Positions 1 through 8,296 of a stretch of DNA of 64,000 nt are shown here, piece by piece. The notes under the pieces are model-generated. The model searched no databases, had not been told where the DNA came from, and worked only from the letters and a program-made list of their open reading frames with translations. The stretch comes from Streptomyces sp. SJL17-4 (GTDB lineage: Bacteria; Actinomycetota; Actinomycetes; Streptomycetales; Streptomycetaceae): NCBI RefSeq assembly GCF_036826855.1, contig NZ_CP104578.1, positions 2,232,001 through 2,296,000 on the forward strand. The letters run 5' to 3'. Position numbers and translations under genes: made by a program. Within the stretch, counting starts at the first letter, position 1, and every line of letters begins with the position of its first letter.

Positions 1-299
1 GTGACGTAGTCGTCGGCGCCGGCGTCGAGCGCCTCCACCTTCTCGTCGGAGGTCTGCCGGGCCGAGAGGACCAGGATCGGCACCCGGGTCCAGCCGCGCA
101 GGCCCTTGATGACCTCGACGCCGTCCATGTCGGGGAGGCCGAGGTCGAGGACGACGACGTCGGGGTGGCGTTCGGCGGCGAGCCGGAGGGCGGTGGCGCC
201 GTCGGGCGCGGCGTCGACCTCGTACTTCCGCGCCTTGAGGTTGATCACCAGGGCACGGACGATCTGTGGCTCGTCGTCGACCACGAGAACCCGGGTCAT
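1..299 (-). CDS. kdpE: KdpE-type response regulator (partial, C-terminus off the left edge)
   Basis: Only the first 99 codons are present, covering most of a receiver domain. The paired acidic residues are D8 and D9, the phosphoacceptor is D52 (VVLDLGLPDMDG), and the fragment ends at the ...GADDYVT segment near the conserved Lys. The missing part should hold an OmpR/PhoB winged helix. The ATG at 299 follows a GAAGGAAGG ribosome binding site about 9 nt upstream. It lies downstream of kdpD on the same strand, so it is named as its cognate regulator of potassium-starvation genes. A gap of about 200 nt from kdpD is unusual, since these genes usually touch. No kdpFABC pump genes are visible to the right of kdpD. 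Confidence 0.85.
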   Translation of the reverse strand, partial: MTRVLVVDDEPQIVRALVINLKARKYEVDAAPDGATALRLAAERHPDVVVLDLGLPDMDGVEVIKGLRGWTRVPILVLSARQTSDEKVEALDAGADDYV

Positions 300-400
300 G
301 GAGAGGGACCTTCCTTCTTCGGTCGCCCGTGCGGGCGGGAGCAAGAGAGTACGGGAGCGGAGGGGGCGGCGCGCGGGGTACGGGACCCGGTGCGCGAGGT

Positions 401-434
401 TGCGGGGTGCTGGGTGCGGGTGCGGGGTGCGGGG
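401..434. repeat. TGCGGGG heptamer repeat between kdpD and kdpE
   Basis: Five consecutive 6-7 bp units of the form TGCGGG(G) lie in the 203-nt gap between kdpD and kdpE. The plus strand has five runs of three or four G separated by 3-4 nt, which fits a G-quadruplex pattern. The kdpDE mRNA itself would carry the C-rich complement. No function is known to me. Confidence 0.6.
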
Positions 435-502
435 CACGGCGGGTACGGGAACGAGCGGGGCGCGCGCTGAGGCGCCGGGTCGTGCGCCTCGGGTCGGCCG
501 GC

Positions 503-3049
503 TCAGGTCAGGGCGTGCGCCGGGAGGCCGGCGGCCGGTGCCGGTGGCCCGCCCGGCGAGGCCCTGAGGGTGAGCACCATCGTCAGGCCGCCGCCCGGGG
601 TGTCCTCGGCTCCGAGCGTCCCGCCCATGGCCTCGACGAAGCCGCGGGCGACCGCGAGGCCGAGGCCGACGCCGGAGCCTCGCGGGGCGTCGCCGAAGCG
701 CTGGAAGGGCTCGAAGATGCCGTCCTTGGCCTCGTCGGGGACTCCGGGGCCGCGGTCCACGACCCGGAGCTCGACGCGGTCGCCGAGGGTGCTGGCGGCG
801 ACGGCCACGGGCACGCCCTCGGGGCTGTACTTGACGGCGTTCTCGACGATGTTGGCGACGGCCCGCTCCAGGAGGCCCTTGTCGACCTCGACCATGGGCA
901 GGGACTCGGGGATGTCGAGCTCGGCACTGCCGTCGGGGACTCCCCCGAGGGCCATGGGGACGACCTCGTCGAGGTCGACTGTACGGATCAGCGGGGTGAC
1001 GGTGCCGGTCTGCAGGCGGGACATGTCGAGGAGGTTGCCGACGAGGTGGTCGAGCCGGTCGGCGCCGGCCTCGATGCCCTCCAGGAGTTCGGCGTGGTCC
1101 TGCTCGGACCATTCGACGTCGTCGGAGCGGAGGGAGGAGACGGAGGCCTTGATGCTCGCGAGCGGGGTCCGCAGGTCATGACTGACGGCGGCGAGCAGGG
1201 AGGTGCGGATCTTGTTGCCCTCGGCCTGCTTGCGGGCCTCCTCGGCCTCACCCACGAGCCGCTGGCGGTCGAGGACGACCGCGGCCTGGGCGGCGAAGGC
1301 GCCGAGGACGCGCCGGTCCTCGGCGGGCAGCACCCGGCCGGACAGGGCGAGGGCCAGATGGTCGCCGACCGGCATGTCCACGTCCGCCTCCTCGGGCCGG
1401 GCCGCCGGGTGGGGACCGACGCTCGCGGCCCGGGTCCAGGGCTCGATGTCGTCCACCCGCTCCAGGAGCGCGACGGACTCCATGGAGAAGGTTTCGCGGA
1501 CCCGCTCCAGGAGGGCGTCGAGGCTGGTCTCGCCGCGCAGCACGCTGCCGGCGAGGTAGGAGAGCACCTCGGACTCGGCGCGCAGCCGGGCGGCCTGGTG
1601 GGTGCGGCGGGCGGCCAGGTCGACCACGGAGGCGACCGACATGGCGACGCCGAGGAAGACGGCGATCGCCACGATGTTCTTGGGGTCGGCGATGGTGAGC
1701 CGGTGGACGGGCGGGGTGAAGAACCAGTTGAGAAGGAGGGAGCCGGCCGCGGCGGAGGCGACCGCCGGCAGGAATCCGCCGAGCAGGGCCGCCGCGACGG
1801 TCAGGGCCAGGAAGAGCAGCATGTCGTTGGCGAGACCGAGGTCGGCTTCGACATGGGTGAGGAGAAGGGCGAGGAGGACCGGTCCGGCGACGCCGACCGC
1901 CCAGCCGCCGATGATGCGGGAGCGGCCGAGGCGGGCACCCCGGGCGACCGGGAGGCCGCGGCCCTTGGCGACCTCGCCGTGGGTGACGATGTGGACGTCG
2001 AGGTCGGGCCCCGATTCACGGGCCACGGTCTGGCCGACGCCGGGGCCGAGCATGTACTGCCAGGAGCGGCGGCGGCTGGAGCCGAGGACGATCTGGGTGG
2101 CGTTGACCCCGCGGGCGAACTCCAGGAGCGCGGAGGGGATGTCGTCGCCGATGACATGGTGGAACGTTCCGCCCAGGTCCTCGACCAGGGTGCGCTGGAC
2201 GGCCAGTTCCTTGGGCGAGGCGGCGGTGAGGCCGTCGCTGCGGGCGATGTAGACGGCGAGGACCTCGCCTCCCGCGCCCTTCTCGGCGAGCCGGGTGGCG
2301 CGCCGTATGAGGGTGCGGCCCTCGGGACCACCGGTCAGACCGACGACGATGCGCTCGCGGGCCTGCCAGGTGGAGCGGATGTTGTGCTCGCCCCGGTACT
2401 GCTGGAGGTACTCGTCGACCCGGTCGGCGGTCCAGAGCAGGGCCAGCTCGCGCAGGGCGGTGAGGTTGCCGGGGCGGAAGTAGTTGGAGAGGGCCGCGTC
2501 GACCTTGTCCGAGGTGTAGACGTTGCCGTGGGCCATCCGGCGGCGCAGGGCCTCCGGGGACATGTCTACCAGCTCGATCTGGTCGGCCCGGCGCACCACC
2601 TCGTCGGGGACGGTCTCCCGCTGTCGTACGCCGGTGATCGCCTCGACCACGTCGCCCAGCGACTCCAGGTGCTGGATGTTGACGGTCGATATGACGTCGA
2701 TGCCGGCCGCGAGCAGCTCGGTGACGTCCTGCCACCGCTTGGGGTTGCGGGAGCCGGGCACGTTCGTGTGGGCGAGCTCGTCGACGAGCGCGACGGCGGG
2801 CCGCCGCTCCAGGACGGCGTCGATGTCCATCTCGGTGAACGCGGTCCCCCGGTACTCCAGGGTGCGGCGCGGCACCTGCTCCAGGCCGTGCAGCATGACC
2901 TCGGTGCGCGGCCGTCCGTGGTGCTCCACGAACGCCACGACGCAGTCCGTGCCGCGCTCCACCCGGCGGTGCCCTTCGGAGAGCATCGCGTACGTCTTGC
3001 CGACGCCCGGCGCAGCGCCGAGGTATATCCGAAGCTTGCCGCGTCCCAT
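503..3049 (-). CDS. kdpD: KdpD sensor histidine kinase
   Basis: This 848-residue kinase has the full KdpD layout. The N-terminal KdpD domain has a Walker A (GAAPGVGKT, residues 11-19) and a DELAHTN segment. A universal-stress-like domain follows (about 230-350), then four closely spaced membrane helices (about 385-490), a GAF-like segment, a HisKA box with H624 (VSHDLRTPL), and an ATPase domain with DRGPGVP and GLGLAVARG. It senses potassium limitation or turgor and phosphorylates KdpE. The usual partner operon kdpFABC is absent from its upstream side, where an unrelated ABC ATPase gene ends 82 bp away. The C-terminal tail is Pro/Ala-rich. Confidence 0.93.
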   Translation of the reverse strand: MGRGKLRIYLGAAPGVGKTYAMLSEGHRRVERGTDCVVAFVEHHGRPRTEVMLHGLEQVPRRTLEYRGTAFTEMDIDAVLERRPAVALVDELAHTNVPGSRNPKRWQDVTELLAAGIDVISTVNIQHLESLGDVVEAITGVRQRETVPDEVVRRADQIELVDMSPEALRRRMAHGNVYTSDKVDAALSNYFRPGNLTALRELALLWTADRVDEYLQQYRGEHNIRSTWQARERIVVGLTGGPEGRTLIRRATRLAEKGAGGEVLAVYIARSDGLTAASPKELAVQRTLVEDLGGTFHHVIGDDIPSALLEFARGVNATQIVLGSSRRRSWQYMLGPGVGQTVARESGPDLDVHIVTHGEVAKGRGLPVARGARLGRSRIIGGWAVGVAGPVLLALLLTHVEADLGLANDMLLFLALTVAAALLGGFLPAVASAAAGSLLLNWFFTPPVHRLTIADPKNIVAIAVFLGVAMSVASVVDLAARRTHQAARLRAESEVLSYLAGSVLRGETSLDALLERVRETFSMESVALLERVDDIEPWTRAASVGPHPAARPEEADVDMPVGDHLALALSGRVLPAEDRRVLGAFAAQAAVVLDRQRLVGEAEEARKQAEGNKIRTSLLAAVSHDLRTPLASIKASVSSLRSDDVEWSEQDHAELLEGIEAGADRLDHLVGNLLDMSRLQTGTVTPLIRTVDLDEVVPMALGGVPDGSAELDIPESLPMVEVDKGLLERAVANIVENAVKYSPEGVPVAVAASTLGDRVELRVVDRGPGVPDEAKDGIFEPFQRFGDAPRGSGVGLGLAVARGFVEAMGGTLGAEDTPGGGLTMVLTLRASPGGPPAPAAGLPAHALT

Positions 3050-3131
3050 GGGTCGACCATACGTCCAGCCAATGGGACATTCCGTACGCGGCGAAAGGGC
3101 CCGTGCGGTCTTGACGTGATCCTGATGTCGC

Positions 3132-3860
3132 TCAGTGTTCGATGATCTCGCCGTCGCTGAGCTCCAGGACCCGGTCCGCGAGCCCGAGCAGCTGGGGGTC
3201 GTGGGTGGCGACCAGCGCCGTACAGCCCTCGCTGCGCACCACCGCGCGCAGCAGCTGCATGACGGCGAGCCCGGTCTCCGCGTCCAGCTGGCCCGTGGGC
3301 TCGTCGGCTATGAGCAGCGCCGGTTTGTTGGCGAGGGCGCGGGCGATGGCGACCCGCTGCTGCTGCCCGCCGGAGAGCTCGCCGGGCCGCTGGTTCGCGT
3401 GGTCGGCGAGGCCCACGAGGCCGAGGAGGAGGGCCACCCGCTCCTCGCGCTCCTTCGGGTCCGCCTTGCGCAGCCGCATGGGTACGCCGACGTTCTCGGC
3501 GGCGGAGAGGATGGGGAGCAGTCCGAAGGACTGGAAGATGAAGCCGATCCGGTCGCGGCGCAGCTCCAGGAGCCCGTTCTCACCGAGGGTGGCGAGGTCG
3601 ACGCCGTCGATGACGATCGTGCCCCCGTCGGCGGTGTCGAGCCCGCCCACGAGGTTGAGCAGGGTCGTCTTGCCGGAGCCCGAGCGGCCCTTGAGGGCGA
3701 CGAGCTCGCCGCGCGGTATGTCGAAGGAGACCCCGCGCAGGGCGTGGACGGCCGCTTCGCCCGTGCCGTACGAGCGACGCAGGTTCTCGACGCGCACCAT
3801 CGGCGGGCCGGCCGGGTCCTCGGCGAGGGCCGTCGCGGACCTCGTGCTGCTCTCACTCAC
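3132..3860 (-). CDS. MacB/LolD-type ABC transporter ATPase, no permease nearby
   Basis: This 242-residue ABC ATPase has Walker A GRSGSGKTTLL, signature LSGGQQQRVAIARAL, Walker B LLIADEPTGQLD and a switch His (VATHDPQ). The MacB/LolD/FtsE-like subfamily usually pairs with an FtsX-fold permease that exports peptides or lipoproteins or transmits mechanical signals. No such permease is encoded on either side, so the partner must lie elsewhere or be lost. GTG at 3860 was chosen because GAGGAGGGGGAG sits just upstream. An in-frame extension to 4013 would run into the upstream terminator and is rejected. The substrate is unknown. Confidence 0.85.
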   Translation of the reverse strand: MSESSTRSATALAEDPAGPPMVRVENLRRSYGTGEAAVHALRGVSFDIPRGELVALKGRSGSGKTTLLNLVGGLDTADGGTIVIDGVDLATLGENGLLELRRDRIGFIFQSFGLLPILSAAENVGVPMRLRKADPKEREERVALLLGLVGLADHANQRPGELSGGQQQRVAIARALANKPALLIADEPTGQLDAETGLAVMQLLRAVVRSEGCTALVATHDPQLLGLADRVLELSDGEIIEH

Positions 3861-3967
3861 CCTGTTCTCCCCCTCCTCGAACATGTGCGCCCAGTATGGT
3901 CCGCGGCCGGGCCCGGGGGCCAGAGCCGTCGGCCGGACCTGTGGAAAACCGGCCTGTGCCGTGAAAA

Positions 3968-4018
3968 GGCCGGTGGGCCGCTTCCCGTACGAGACGTACG
4001 GGAAGCGGCCCACCGGCC
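3968..4018 (-). terminator. Intrinsic terminator of the dut operon
   Basis: A perfect 23-bp inverted repeat (arms 3968-3990 and 3996-4018) encloses a 5-nt GAGAC loop. On the minus strand it is followed by TTTTCAC. It lies 65 bp past the stop of the DUF3710 gene, so it most likely ends the thioesterase-dut-DUF3710 transcript. Confidence 0.85.
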
Positions 4019-4083
4019 CTCATGGACGGCGCTGTCGCTGCTGACGATGCCGTCGCTGTTGTCGCTGTTGTGGCTGCTGTCGC

Positions 4084-4848
4084 TCAGCGGATCTCGGAGA
4101 TCTCCGGACCGCGCTGGAGCTGGCCCATGCCGCCGGAGAAGCGGGAGTTCTCCTGCTCCTCCTGCTGCACGCCGTCCGGCACCATCTGCGCGTCGTTCGG
4201 CAGCTTGAGGACGATCGGGTCGCGCGGGGCCATCGGGCCGTCGCCGCGGACGACCACGGTGTCCCGGACGATCTGCTCCAGGAGACCGGCCGCCTCGGGC
4301 TGGACCGCGCCCTGCCCGGAGATCACTCCGCGCAGGAACCAGCGGGGTCCGTCGACACCCACGAAACGGACCAGCTGCACACCGCGGTTGCCGTCCGGCA
4401 GCTGTACGGGGACCTGCGCGCGCAGCTCCCAGCCCAGCGGGCCCTCGACCTCGTCGATGACCCCGCCCTGCTGGACGATGCCCGTGGCGATCTCGTCGCG
4501 GACCTCGCCCCAGATGCCCTCGTTCTTGGGGGCGGCGAAGGCCTGCAGCTGCACGGCGCTGTCGCGCAGGACGACGGTGGCCGCGACGATCGCGTCGCCC
4601 GCCACCTCCACCCGCAGCTCCATGCCCTCGACTCCGGGGACGAAGACGCCACCCAGGTCGACACGGCCGTCCTCGGGCTTGCCGACCTCGGAGATGTCCC
4701 AGGGTCCGTCGGGCCGGGGCGCCGGCGGAAGGTTCACACGGCGCGGGGCCGCGTCGTCCGCGTCCTCGCCGTCCACCGCGTCGACGACCTGCTCGGCCTC
4801 GCCCGCCGCGTCCTCTGCGGCACCGCTCTTCTTGCGACGTCCGAACAC
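4084..4848 (-). CDS. DUF3710 family protein
   Basis: This 254-residue soluble protein begins FGRRKKSG and has an acidic linker before the DUF3710 core, which carries PWDISEVGKPEDGRVDLG and GPRWFLRGVISG. The molecular function of DUF3710 is not established. The GTG start at 4848 follows AAGGACAGTGAC. Only one base separates it from the dut stop, so the two are translationally coupled. A longer frame reaching 5052 only shadows dut. The pairing with dut is common in actinomycetes, from memory, but I do not infer a nucleotide role from that alone. No signal peptide or membrane helix is seen. Confidence 0.85.
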   Translation of the reverse strand: MFGRRKKSGAAEDAAGEAEQVVDAVDGEDADDAAPRRVNLPPAPRPDGPWDISEVGKPEDGRVDLGGVFVPGVEGMELRVEVAGDAIVAATVVLRDSAVQLQAFAAPKNEGIWGEVRDEIATGIVQQGGVIDEVEGPLGWELRAQVPVQLPDGNRGVQLVRFVGVDGPRWFLRGVISGQGAVQPEAAGLLEQIVRDTVVVRGDGPMAPRDPIVLKLPNDAQMVPDGVQQEEQENSRFSGGMGQLQRGPEISEIR

Positions 4849-4849
4849 G

Positions 4850-5362
4850 TCACTGTCCTTCCCGGTCGGATACGACCGAAGCGTATCGATTCCCACCCGT
4901 TGTGCCGTCCACGGCGGCATGACCGCCGGTGGACCCGAAGCCCCCCTCGGCCCGCGCCGAGCCGGGAAGCTCCGCCACCTCATGGAAGCGCACCTTCTCG
5001 ACCTGTTGGACGACAAGTTGGGCAATCCGGTCGAATCGCTCGAACCGCACACTCTCGCGCGGGTCGAGATTGACCACGATCACCTTGATCTCTCCACGGT
5101 ACCCGGCATCAACCGTCCCCGGGGCATTCACGAGCGCCACTCCGCAGCGGGCGGCGAGTCCGGAGCGCGGGTGCACGAAGGCCGCGTACCCGTCCGGGAG
5201 CGCGATGGAGATCCCGGTGGGCAGCACGGCCCGCTCTCCGGGGGCCAGCACGGCGGCCTCGGTGGTGACCAGATCCGCCCCGGCGTCACCGGGGTGGCCG
5301 TAGGCCGGGATCGGCACGTCCGGGTCCACACGCCGGATCAGTACGTCGACAGGGTTGCTCAT
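4850..5362 (-). CDS. dut: dUTP diphosphatase (dUTPase)
   Basis: This 170-residue trimeric-type dUTPase hydrolyses dUTP to dUMP and pyrophosphate, keeping uracil out of DNA and supplying dTMP synthesis. The ordered motifs are visible: motif 1 (GDAGADLVT), motif 2 (PRSGLA), motif 3 with NAPGTVDAGYRGEI containing the catalytic Asp, motif 4 (DRIAQLV), and the glycine-rich C-terminal motif 5 (GGFGSTGGHA) that closes over the substrate. Length is normal for the family with a slightly extended tail. The ATG shares one base with the stop of the upstream thioesterase gene (TGATG), indicating translational coupling. Confidence 0.95.
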   Translation of the reverse strand: MSNPVDVLIRRVDPDVPIPAYGHPGDAGADLVTTEAAVLAPGERAVLPTGISIALPDGYAAFVHPRSGLAARCGVALVNAPGTVDAGYRGEIKVIVVNLDPRESVRFERFDRIAQLVVQQVEKVRFHEVAELPGSARAEGGFGSTGGHAAVDGTTGGNRYASVVSDREGQ

Positions 5363-5946
5363 CAGGGGTTCACCTCGAAGGCGCGGGCGCGCCGGACCTG
5401 GTCGGGGTCGGACATGGCGGCCTGGATCTCCTCCGGGCGGCCGTTGTCGATGAAGTGGTCGACCTTGACCTCTATGAAGAGTGCCTCGGCGCGAACGGCG
5501 ACGGGGCCCTCGGGCCCGCCGATCCGGCCGACGGCGGTCGAGAAGATCTTGCGGCCGTGCACGGCGGTGACCGCGGCCTCCAGATGGAGCACGGTGCCCA
5601 CCGGGACGGGCCGGACGAAGTCGGTCTCCAGCCGTCCGGTCACGGCGATGACCCGCAGCAGCCAGTTCAGGGAGCCGAGGGTCTCGTCGAGCGCGGTGGC
5701 GAGCACGCCGCCGTGCGCGAGACCGGGGGCGCCCTGATGGTCGGGGGTCACCGTGAACTCGGCGGTGACGGTCACGCCCTCGCCCGCGCGTGCCTCCAGG
5801 TGGAGGCCGTGGGGCTGCCCGCCGCCGCACCCGAAGCAGTACTCGTAGTGCGCACCGAGCAGCTCTCCGGGAGCCGGCGCGTCGGGGTGGCGTACCGGCG
5901 GTATGGCGTCGGCCGGCGGGGTGAGGGCGGCAGATGTTGCAGTCAC
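5362..5946 (-). CDS. PaaI-type hotdog thioesterase
   Basis: This 194-residue protein has one 4HBT hotdog domain. The helix carries the typical GLAHGGVLATALDETLGSLN segment, and the N-terminal part holds a Cys/Gly-rich CFGCGGGQ motif seen in the YbgC/PaaI-like branch. Such enzymes hydrolyse acyl-CoA thioesters; the acyl group cannot be told from sequence. It is the first gene of the dut operon. GTG at 5946 is my choice because upstream frame is a shadow of the divergent DUF3093 gene and an AAGG lies about 11 nt before it. The exact start is less certain than the domain. Confidence 0.82.
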   Translation of the reverse strand: MTATSAALTPPADAIPPVRHPDAPAPGELLGAHYEYCFGCGGGQPHGLHLEARAGEGVTVTAEFTVTPDHQGAPGLAHGGVLATALDETLGSLNWLLRVIAVTGRLETDFVRPVPVGTVLHLEAAVTAVHGRKIFSTAVGRIGGPEGPVAVRAEALFIEVKVDHFIDNGRPEEIQAAMSDPDQVRRARAFEVNP

Positions 5947-6004
5947 AGCCGCAGACCTTACCCGCGCGGATGGGCGCAGGTCGCGCCGTGCCAAGCTTGG
6001 ACGC

Positions 6005-6508
6005 ATGCAGCCTTCCGCACCGTCCCCCGCCCCCTCCCCCGTGCCCGCCGCCGCGCCGCTCTTCGACGAGCGGCTGACGGCGCCCCGCTCCTGGTGGTTC
6101 ATCGCGGGTCTGCTCGGTCTCTCCGGCGGCCTGATCATGGTGCCGCTGGGTACGGTCCCGATGCTGGGCGGTCTGATCGTGGCGGCGGTGCTGGCCGGTG
6201 CGGCGGTCTCCTCGTACGGCTCCGCCCGGATCCGGGTGGTGGCCGGTTCGCTCGTGGCGGGCGACGCGCGGATCCCCGTCTCGGCCCTGGGCGAGGCCGA
6301 GGTGCTCGACGCGGAGGAGGCGCGCGCGTGGCGGAGCCACAAGGCCGACCCGCGCGCGTTCATGGTGATGCGCGGCTATGTGACCCGGGCGGTGCGGATC
6401 GAGGTGGCGGACCCGTCGGACCCGACGCCGTACGTGTATCTCTCCAGCCGTGAGCCGGAGGCGCTGGTGGCGGCCCTGGACGCCGTCCGTGCGGGCGCCC
6501 AGGACTGA
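6005..6508 (+). CDS. DUF3093 membrane protein
   Basis: This 167-residue protein has an Ala/Pro-rich N-terminus, two close hydrophobic segments (about 30-46 and 50-68, WWFIAGLLGLSGG and LGGLIVAAVLAGAAV) and a soluble C-terminal domain. The pattern fits the actinobacterial DUF3093 family, whose function is unknown to me. It is transcribed divergently from the thioesterase gene with only 58 bp between starts. The ATG at 6005 has no strong Shine-Dalgarno sequence. Confidence 0.78.
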   Translation: MQPSAPSPAPSPVPAAAPLFDERLTAPRSWWFIAGLLGLSGGLIMVPLGTVPMLGGLIVAAVLAGAAVSSYGSARIRVVAGSLVAGDARIPVSALGEAEVLDAEEARAWRSHKADPRAFMVMRGYVTRAVRIEVADPSDPTPYVYLSSREPEALVAALDAVRAGAQD

Positions 6509-6530
6509 GCGGGCCTGCCGGGGAGTCCGG

Positions 6531-7592
6531 CTAGAACCCGAGTTCCTTCGGGTTCTCCGGCTGTTCCAGCGGGGGCAGCTCGCGGAGGGAGTCCCAGGGG
6601 ACCTGGCGGGTTCGCAGGTCCTTGCGGATGTGACCCGCGAGCTTCTTGGTGTCGCGGCGGTTCATGACCGCGCCGACGGCCGCGCCCACCATGAAGGGCG
6701 TGAGGTTCGGCAGGTTGCGCACCATGCGCTTCATGATCTGCTGGCGCAGCTCGCGCTTGAGCTGTCCGCCGAGCGCCGCGTTGACCGTGGTGGGCTTGGT
6801 GGGGTCGATGCCCCGCTCCTCGGCCCAGGAGGTCAGATAGGCCGCCGAACGCTGGGTGAGCCGGCCGGGGGGCCGCAGCCCGTAGACCTCGTGCAGTTCG
6901 GCGATGAGTTTGAGTTCCACGGCGGCGACGCCGGTGATCTCGGCCGCGAGCTCCGCCGGCATGGCCGGGGGTACGGGGAGCATGGCGGCGGCACCGATGC
7001 TCGCGCCCACGGTCGAGCTCGCGTTCGCCGCACCCGCGACGAGTTTGTCGGCGAGCGCTTCGGGGCCGAGCCCGGGGAACTGCTTGCGCAGGGTCGCCAG
7101 ATCGCGGACCGGGATCCGCGGGGCGAGGTCGATCAACCGGTCGGCCAGATGGCCGATGCCGGCCTTGGCGCTGTCGCCGCCGCGCTTCACGCCCTGGCGG
7201 ACGCCCTGCGCGACGCCGCGCCGGACGGCGTCGATCCGGTCGGAGTCGATCTTGATCTTGTCGAGCTGGGCGCGTGCGGGATTGGCGAGCCGCTTGACGG
7301 CGCCGAAGCGCCCGTCCCGCCGTGTCTCGTCGTCCCCTGCCTCGTCCAGCGCGTCGCTCCGCCCCGCTCCCGGCACCGCCGGCGGCTGCGCCGGGTCCGG
7401 CTCGGTGACCGCCTCGAGCGAGGCCGGGAGGCCTCGCTCGTCGTCACGTACGCCGAGGGAGGGCAGGGAGGCGGCGTGCTCGGCTTCAGGGGCCTCCTGG
7501 GCGCCCTCCGCCGGGCCCGAGCCGCCCTTGTACGTCTTCGGGCTCCCAGGGAGCCGTAGACGCCGCTTCCGGGACGGTGTGTCGCCTGCCAC
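6531..7592 (-). CDS. Conserved hypothetical protein with Ala-rich hydrophobic core
   Basis: I do not recognise a named family with confidence. The 353-residue protein has a basic N-terminus, a disordered acidic stretch (about 20-95), then a helical region with a weakly hydrophobic segment (ASIGAAAMLPVPPAMPAELAAEITG) and a second one near the end (LTPFMVGAAVGAVMN). The layout resembles bacterial EcsC-like membrane-associated proteins, but this is a guess. It starts at GTG 7592, only 11 nt after the DUF4193 stop, so the two are probably co-transcribed. A 9-bp inverted repeat at 6533-6556 overlaps its last codons and may help terminate transcription from both sides. Confidence 0.7.
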   Translation of the reverse strand: MAGDTPSRKRRLRLPGSPKTYKGGSGPAEGAQEAPEAEHAASLPSLGVRDDERGLPASLEAVTEPDPAQPPAVPGAGRSDALDEAGDDETRRDGRFGAVKRLANPARAQLDKIKIDSDRIDAVRRGVAQGVRQGVKRGGDSAKAGIGHLADRLIDLAPRIPVRDLATLRKQFPGLGPEALADKLVAGAANASSTVGASIGAAAMLPVPPAMPAELAAEITGVAAVELKLIAELHEVYGLRPPGRLTQRSAAYLTSWAEERGIDPTKPTTVNAALGGQLKRELRQQIMKRMVRNLPNLTPFMVGAAVGAVMNRRDTKKLAGHIRKDLRTRQVPWDSLRELPPLEQPENPKELGF

Positions 7593-7603
7593 GACCGAGG
7601 GTC

Positions 7604-7900
7604 TCAGTCGCAGTCGCGGCAGATGGGCTGGCCGTTCTTCTCCCTGGCCAGCTGGCTGCGGTGGTGCACGAGGAAGCAGCTCATGCAGGTGAACTCATCG
7701 GCCTGCTTGGGCAGGACCCGGACGGCCAGCTCCTCGTTCGAGAGGTCGGCGCCGGGAAGCTCCAGGCCTTCGGCGGCCTCGAACTCGTCGACGTCGACGG
7801 TCGAGGTCGACTTGTCGTTCCGGCGGGCCTTCAGTTCCTCAAGGCTGTCCGAATCGACGTCGTCGTCGGTCTTGCGTGGGGTGTCGTAATCCGTTGCCAT
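7604..7900 (-). CDS. DUF4193 zinc-ribbon-like protein
   Basis: This small acidic protein (98 residues) begins MATDYDTPRKTDDD. It ends in a probable zinc site with two Cys pairs, CMSC and CRDC, separated by a basic HHRSQLAREK segment. That is the DUF4193 pattern of actinobacteria; the role is unknown, though the fold suggests binding to nucleic acid or RNA polymerase. The ATG at 7900 follows GGGGGAGAGCGAC. The longer frame from 7942 is rejected because this ribosome binding site fits the inner start. Confidence 0.88.
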   Translation of the reverse strand: MATDYDTPRKTDDDVDSDSLEELKARRNDKSTSTVDVDEFEAAEGLELPGADLSNEELAVRVLPKQADEFTCMSCFLVHHRSQLAREKNGQPICRDCD

Positions 7901-8296
7901 GTCGCTCTCCCCCTCTGGGTGGTTGCGGTGTCTCCAGCGCACGTAACGCGTGAGAGGTCGGACTTGTGCCCGACCTGAGGCGGAGATTTTGCCTCACATC
8001 AAGGTCTGTTACTCAATCGACACCCGTTCCGTCCTCTCGCGAGTGATCGGCTTCGGGTGGCGAACCGGACCGTACACGGTCCTACGGGCGCCCCTTGCAG
8101 GCGCCACCCCGTGTACTTCCCGTCAATCCGGGCCCGGGAAACCCGGACTTTTCCGGGTTTTCACGGGGATTTCTCCGTCACGGAGAGTGGATGTCCGGAC
8201 ACCCTCTCCTGTGATCGATCACACATGAGCGTCTCAGAATCGGGCCCGCGGAATTCCGCGCAAAGCGAACGGAACCGGGTCGGCTCGTGCAGTGTG
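7901..8296. other. 396-bp gap holding the DUF4193 promoter and the cutS 3' region
   Basis: No gene is visible. The left half should carry the DUF4193 promoter, but I see no convincing -35/-10 pair. In the right half, a 9-bp inverted repeat with a CTTT loop (8139-8160) and a second small one (8172-8186) lie downstream of cutS and could terminate it. Neither has a U-tract on the minus strand. Confidence 0.45.

Noticed and set aside
266..3145. A 959-codon open frame on the plus strand opposite kdpD
   Set aside because: It mirrors the kdpD frame, is dominated by Gly, Asp, Ala and Val as such shadows are, and has no ribosome binding site or domain. Similar long shadows opposite the YfhO, parC, parE and hrdB genes were rejected on the same grounds.
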